From Aquificaceae bacterium (GTDB taxonomy: Bacteria; Aquificota; Aquificia; Aquificales; Aquificaceae): a stretch of DNA of 8,772 nucleotides. The notes under the pieces were generated by a model. The model did no database searches and had not been told where the DNA came from. It was given only the letters and a program-made list of their open reading frames with translations. Shown here piece after piece: positions 5,944-8,772 of this stretch (the stretch's first letter is position 1; each line of letters opens with the position of its first letter). The position numbers were made by a program, and so were the translations under genes. Location of the stretch: contig WFOY01000102.1 in NCBI GenBank assembly GCA_015487835.1, positions 1-8,772 of the forward strand. Direction: 5' to 3'.

Positions 5944-6892
5944 GGTATCTCACCTCCATAAGTGTGTAGAGGGTGTACAGGGCAAGGTCCACCCTGATCC
6001 CCTTCGGCAGACCCTCTCTGATCTCGGCTATCCTCCTCATGACGACCTCGAGATCATCATAACTTAGTTTGCCCTCCCTAAACATCCTGTAAACCCTGTC
6101 CTCAAGGAGGAAGAAGAAAAGATCCCTACCCTTGGAGTCTGTGTCCTCCAACTTCTTGGCCGTATCGTAGACCTTGAGGGGGTCAAAGCTAAGAAACTCA
6201 TCGACCAGGTTAAGCACGTCCGATCTCTCCTTGATAAGCTTTGCTACGGTTACGCTACCTCCCGAGATCTCGTATAGGTCCGGGTCGTCCACCAGCTGGG
6301 TGAAGGTCTCCCTGTCGAGGGGAGGAAACTCTACCTGCTGTGTTCTCGAGACCACGGTGGGAGGTAGGTTCTCTTTGGTCTCGGCAACGAGTATGAAGTG
6401 GGTCCCAGCGGGAGGTTCCTCGAGTACCTTGAGCAGAGCATTCGAGGACTCTCTGGTCATAAGGTCCGATCTGTCTATAACGACAACCTTTCTCTTGGAG
6501 AGGGCAGGCTTTGAGTAGGCGAACTCTCTCACCGCCCTTATCTGGTCTATCTTGACGCTGCTCCCGTGGGGTGGGACGAAGACGAAGTCAGGATGGTCTC
6601 CCATAAGATAGAGGAAGACCCTTTTGCCCTCCTCCTCCTGGTAGAGGGAGATCTCATCCCACTCCTCACTCAGTATCGTCTTGGTTATACGGTCCATGTG
6701 TCTGCAAGATGCACACTCACCGCAACCCCAGGGTAAGGATGAGAGACACAGGATCCCCCTCGCAAAGTCCAAGGAGGCCACCGTCTTGCCCACCCCTGGG
6801 GGTCCGAAAAACAGCAGAGCGTTTGGTACCCTGTCCCTCCCCTGGATCCGTTCAAGGACCTCCTTTACCCTCTCCTGACCTTTGAGGTTCAT
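5924..6892 (-). CDS. holB: DNA polymerase III subunit delta' (clamp loader)
   Basis: A 322-residue AAA+ subunit of the clamp loader, which opens and places the sliding clamp on primed DNA. It has a complete Walker A motif, GPPGVGKT (30-37), and the four-cysteine zinc module C49, C57, C60 and C63 (GCGECASC). It also has the KVVVIDRSDLMT strand, NALLKVLEEPP, and VVSRTQQ with the conserved Arg of the SRC motif; the Cys of SRC is Thr here. Between the zinc module and the HPDF motif (His100) lies a segment about 25 residues longer than in E. coli. The intact P-loop differs from E. coli delta', which does not bind ATP productively. A DnaX (gamma/tau) identity is less likely given the length, the single compact body and the ricT neighbour. 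The ATG at 6892 has no good Shine-Dalgarno; an in-frame TAA upstream excludes an earlier start, and coupling to serA termination 16 nt before is plausible. Confidence 0.9.
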   Translation of the reverse strand: MNLKGQERVKEVLERIQGRDRVPNALLFFGPPGVGKTVASLDFARGILCLSSLPWGCGECASCRHMDRITKTILSEEWDEISLYQEEEGKRVFLYLMGDHPDFVFVPPHGSSVKIDQIRAVREFAYSKPALSKRKVVVIDRSDLMTRESSNALLKVLEEPPAGTHFILVAETKENLPPTVVSRTQQVEFPPLDRETFTQLVDDPDLYEISGGSVTVAKLIKERSDVLNLVDEFLSFDPLKVYDTAKKLEDTDSKGRDLFFFLLEDRVYRMFREGKLSYDDLEVVMRRIAEIREGLPKGIRVDLALYTLYTLMEVRYHELHKG

Positions 6893-6908
6893 GATCTTAA
6901 TTTAACTT

Positions 6909-8501
6909 CTAAAGGGTCACCTGTTTCACGAAGAGGATCTCAGGGATCCTACGAAGATCTTCGAGGACGTGGTCCGGAACGGGATCGTCCAGGTTGAGTA
7001 TGCCGAGGGCTATACCGCCCTTCTTCTCCCTTCCGAGCCTGAAGCCTGCTATGTTAACGTTGGCCCCACCGAGGATGGAACCTATCTTACCTATCACCCC
7101 CGGGACGTCCTTGTTCTCCAGAACCAAAAGTATGCCCTCAGGGTCAACGTCCACCCTGTACCTGTCTATCTGGACGATCCTAAGGAGCTGGTTTTCGAGC
7201 ACCGTGCCCGCCACGACCCTCTCCGTCCCGTCACCCTTGGCGATCACCTTTATGTAGTGCTTGAAGTCGGGGGTCTCCTCTGAAGAGATCTCCTCCACCT
7301 TTATACCCCTGTCCCTGGCCACGTAGGTGGCGTTTATTATGTTGACGGGAAAGTCCACCACCTCCTCCAGTATGCCTTTTAGGACCGCTGCGGATATGGG
7401 CTGGAAGTGGTCCGATATGTCTCCCCTCACCTCTATGTGGACCTCCCTTATGCCCTCCTCCGCCCACTGGACTATGAACCTGCCCATCCTCTCCGCAAGG
7501 TCCAGGTGGGGCTTTATGAGCGTGAGGACCGAAAGATCGGGGAAGGGAGCGTTCACCACGTACTCGACCGTCTGACCCTTGAGGGCCTTTATGACCTGCT
7601 GGGCTACTATCACGGCCACGTTCTCCTGGGACTCGTAAGTGTTGGCACCTATGTGGGGTGACAGGGATACGTTCTCGAACTTCTTTAGCCTGTCTATGAA
7701 CTCGGGAGGAGGGGGCTCCTTTGAGTAGACGTCCAGGGCTACGCCCTTGACCTTGCCCTTCTCCAAGTACTTTATGAGGGCCTCCTCGTTGATTATGCCT
7801 CCCCTGGCGCAGTTTACTATGTAAACGCCCTCCTTCATGATCTCGAACTCCCTCTCTGAGATCATGTTCCTGGTCTCGTGGGTGAGGGGGGCGTGGATGG
7901 TGAGCACGTCTATCTCCTTTAGCATCTCGTGAAGGTCGTCCACGAGCCTGACACCGAGCTTGTCCGCCTTCTCCCTCGGGATGTAGGGGTCGTAGGCAAG
8001 CACCTTCATACCGAAGGCCTTGGCCCTTATTGCCACCTGGGAACCTATGTTGCCGAGACCTATGATCCCCAGGGTCTTTCCGTAGAGCTCCTCCCCCATA
8101 AACCTCTTCCTGTCCCACCTGTGGTCGATCATCGATCTGTGGGCCTCGTGGCCGTTCCTTAGGATTGTCAGCATGTGCATCATGGTGAGTTCCGTAGCCC
8201 CTATGGTGTTGGCGCCAGGTGTGTTGACCACGAGTATGCCTCTCCTGGTGGCCTCCTCTATGTCTATGTTGTCGACACCTACCCCTGCCCTACCGATCAC
8301 CCTGAGCTTTGAGGCCCTCTCGAGGAGTTCCTTCGTTATGGGTGTCCTGCTCCTTGTGATGATGCAGTCGTAGTCCCCCACGACCTCGAGGAGCCTGTCG
8401 TAGGGTATGTCGGGATCGTTGACGACCTCGAAGCCGGGCTCTCTCTCTAAGATCTCTATGCCCTTTGGTGCTATGGGGTCGGTGATCAGAACCCTGGGCA
8501 A
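6909..8501 (-). CDS. serA: D-3-phosphoglycerate dehydrogenase
   Basis: Oxidises 3-phosphoglycerate to 3-phosphohydroxypyruvate with NAD, the first step of serine synthesis. The 530-residue protein is the long form. The substrate domain has GRAGVGVDNID (70-80). The NAD-binding domain has GLGNIG (148-153) and Asp170, which favours NAD over NADP. Catalytic residues are Arg232 (NCARGGIINEEAL), Glu261 and His282 (SPHIGAN). An intervening allosteric-substrate-binding (ASB) domain spans roughly 320-450, followed by a C-terminal ACT domain (about 455-530, LENKDVPGVIGKIG). The ACT domain is where serine feedback acts in many relatives; whether it does so here is not shown. The start is TTG at 8501, backed by GGAGG 7 nt upstream and by an N-terminus, PRVLITDPIAPKGIEIL, that aligns with the family. 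It begins 23 nt after the copper ATPase gene and ends 16 nt before holB. Confidence 0.96.
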   Translation of the reverse strand: MPRVLITDPIAPKGIEILEREPGFEVVNDPDIPYDRLLEVVGDYDCIITRSRTPITKELLERASKLRVIGRAGVGVDNIDIEEATRRGILVVNTPGANTIGATELTMMHMLTILRNGHEAHRSMIDHRWDRKRFMGEELYGKTLGIIGLGNIGSQVAIRAKAFGMKVLAYDPYIPREKADKLGVRLVDDLHEMLKEIDVLTIHAPLTHETRNMISEREFEIMKEGVYIVNCARGGIINEEALIKYLEKGKVKGVALDVYSKEPPPPEFIDRLKKFENVSLSPHIGANTYESQENVAVIVAQQVIKALKGQTVEYVVNAPFPDLSVLTLIKPHLDLAERMGRFIVQWAEEGIREVHIEVRGDISDHFQPISAAVLKGILEEVVDFPVNIINATYVARDRGIKVEEISSEETPDFKHYIKVIAKGDGTERVVAGTVLENQLLRIVQIDRYRVDVDPEGILLVLENKDVPGVIGKIGSILGGANVNIAGFRLGREKKGGIALGILNLDDPVPDHVLEDLRRIPEILFVKQVTL

Positions 8502-8508
8502 CTCCTAT

Positions 8509-8513
8509 CCTCC
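8509..8513 (-). promoter_or_regulatory. Ribosome binding site deciding the TTG start of serA
   Basis: The minus strand reads TACGGAGGATAGGAGTTG. GGAGG lies 7 nt before the TTG at 8501, while no ATG or GTG near the protein's expected N-terminus has a comparable site. This supports translation from TTG. Confidence 0.8.
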
Positions 8514-8523
8514 GTAAGAGAGT

Positions 8524-8529
8524 ATTATA
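8524..8529 (-). promoter_or_regulatory. Possible -10 element for serA overlapping the copA stop codon
   Basis: The minus strand has a perfect TATAAT (8529-8524) that overlaps the TAA stop of the upstream ATPase gene. Transcription would start near 8517, leaving a leader of about 15 nt that just includes the serA ribosome binding site. No convincing -35 hexamer lies 16-18 nt upstream (the closest, TGAACA, is about 21 nt away), so this may be a coincidence of the Leu-stop codon context. Confidence 0.28.
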
Positions 8530-8772
8530 ACCTTCTGGTCAGGGTAAGGGTGTTCAGTACTACGCTCACAGAGGAGAGAGCCATCAGGAGACCGGCTATC
8601 TCGGGCTTTAGGAAGATGCCGAACTTGTAGAGAACCCCGGCCGCCACAGGTATGCCAAAGGTGTTGTATATAAAGGCCCAGAACAGGTTCTGCTTTATCT
8701 TGGTGTTTACCCTCCTGCCGAACCTCAGTAGGAAGGGAAGCCCCTTTATTCCGGATATAAGGACCACATCCC
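8525..8772 (-). CDS. copA: C-terminus of a Cu(I)-type P1B ATPase, truncated by the window edge
   Basis: The last 82 or so residues of a heavy-metal-transporting P-type ATPase; the start lies beyond 8772. An internal GTG at 8767 is not the start, because the frame continues upstream with the expected Gly-Asp of the GDVVLISG motif at the end of the P domain. Next come the RKxxxKIKQNLFWAFIYN-type segment (here RRVNTKIKQNLFWAFIYN), transmembrane helix 7, and a final helix with MALSSVSVVLN. The Tyr-Asn pair in helix 7 and the Met-x-x-Ser-Ser in helix 8 are the transmembrane metal ligands characteristic of P1B-1 copper ATPases, so copper export is more likely than Zn/Cd/Pb transport. The CPC motif and any N-terminal metal-binding domains are outside the window. 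serA follows 23 nt downstream. Confidence 0.92.
   Translation of the reverse strand, partial: DVVLISGIKGLPFLLRFGRRVNTKIKQNLFWAFIYNTFGIPVAAGVLYKFGIFLKPEIAGLLMALSSVSVVLNTLTLTRRL

Noticed and set aside
7231..8118. A 295-residue open frame on the minus strand inside serA, in another frame
   Set aside because: It is very rich in Gly, Arg, Pro and His with no fold-like pattern, while the serA frame carries every catalytic motif through the same stretch.
1..8772. tRNA/rRNA genes, CRISPR arrays, insertion sequences, riboswitches or defence genes
   Set aside because: Almost every base is in a conserved protein-coding gene, the longest gap is 73 nt, and I found no direct repeat array, transposase or cloverleaf-like sequence.

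Overview
This is a compact bacterial chromosomal segment. Nine genes run leftwards on the minus strand from the right edge to position 130, and one truncated gene comes in on the plus strand from the left edge. I see no mobile element, CRISPR array, tRNA or rRNA. The source looks like a thermophilic, probably Aquificota-like bacterium. That rests on near-absent intergenic DNA, heavy AGG/AGA (Arg) and ATA (Ile) codon use, charged and Lys/Glu/Arg-rich proteins, the long form of SerA, and a holB-ricT neighbourhood. Base composition looks about half GC or slightly more by eye. The taxonomic call is an inference of moderate confidence.

Layout from upstream to downstream on the minus strand (right to left): the C-terminus of a Cu(I)-type P1B ATPase (copA-like, 8525-8772); serA (6909-8501, TTG start); holB, the clamp-loader delta' subunit (5924-6892); a RicT/YaaT-type PSP1 protein (5065-5943); a shortened RlmN/Cfr-family radical SAM protein (4284-5087); yvcK (3307-4287); nadB (1800-3329); an AhpC-type 2-Cys peroxiredoxin (1127-1726); and a thioredoxin-reductase-like flavoprotein (130-1107). 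Spacings in order are 23 nt, 16 nt, overlaps of 20, 23, 4 and 23 nt, then a 73-nt gap and a 19-nt gap. The genes from holB to nadB are therefore very likely translationally coupled. The 73-nt gap before ahpC is the only space large enough for a full promoter. It holds a TTGACA hexamer and a perfect 7-3-7 inverted repeat. On the left the last gene meets the plus-strand gene tail to tail, the two stop codons abutting with no base between them.

Functionally the run mixes serine synthesis (serA), replication (holB), RNA processing or modification (ricT, RlmN-like), envelope/central-carbon control (yvcK), NAD synthesis (nadB) and peroxide defence (ahpC plus reductase). NadB can produce H2O2 when it is reoxidised by oxygen, so a peroxiredoxin and its likely reductase immediately downstream make sense.

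Most of the window is ordinary housekeeping sequence and I do not see a clear new multi-gene system. The points most worth a second look are these: the thioredoxin-reductase-like protein keeps its FAD and CxxC sites but has lost the NADPH-binding signatures; the RlmN-like enzyme keeps all five catalytic cysteines but lacks the N-terminal domain and has Glu-to-Asp in its GxGEP motif; and RicT carries an extra C-terminal CxxCxxCxC cluster.
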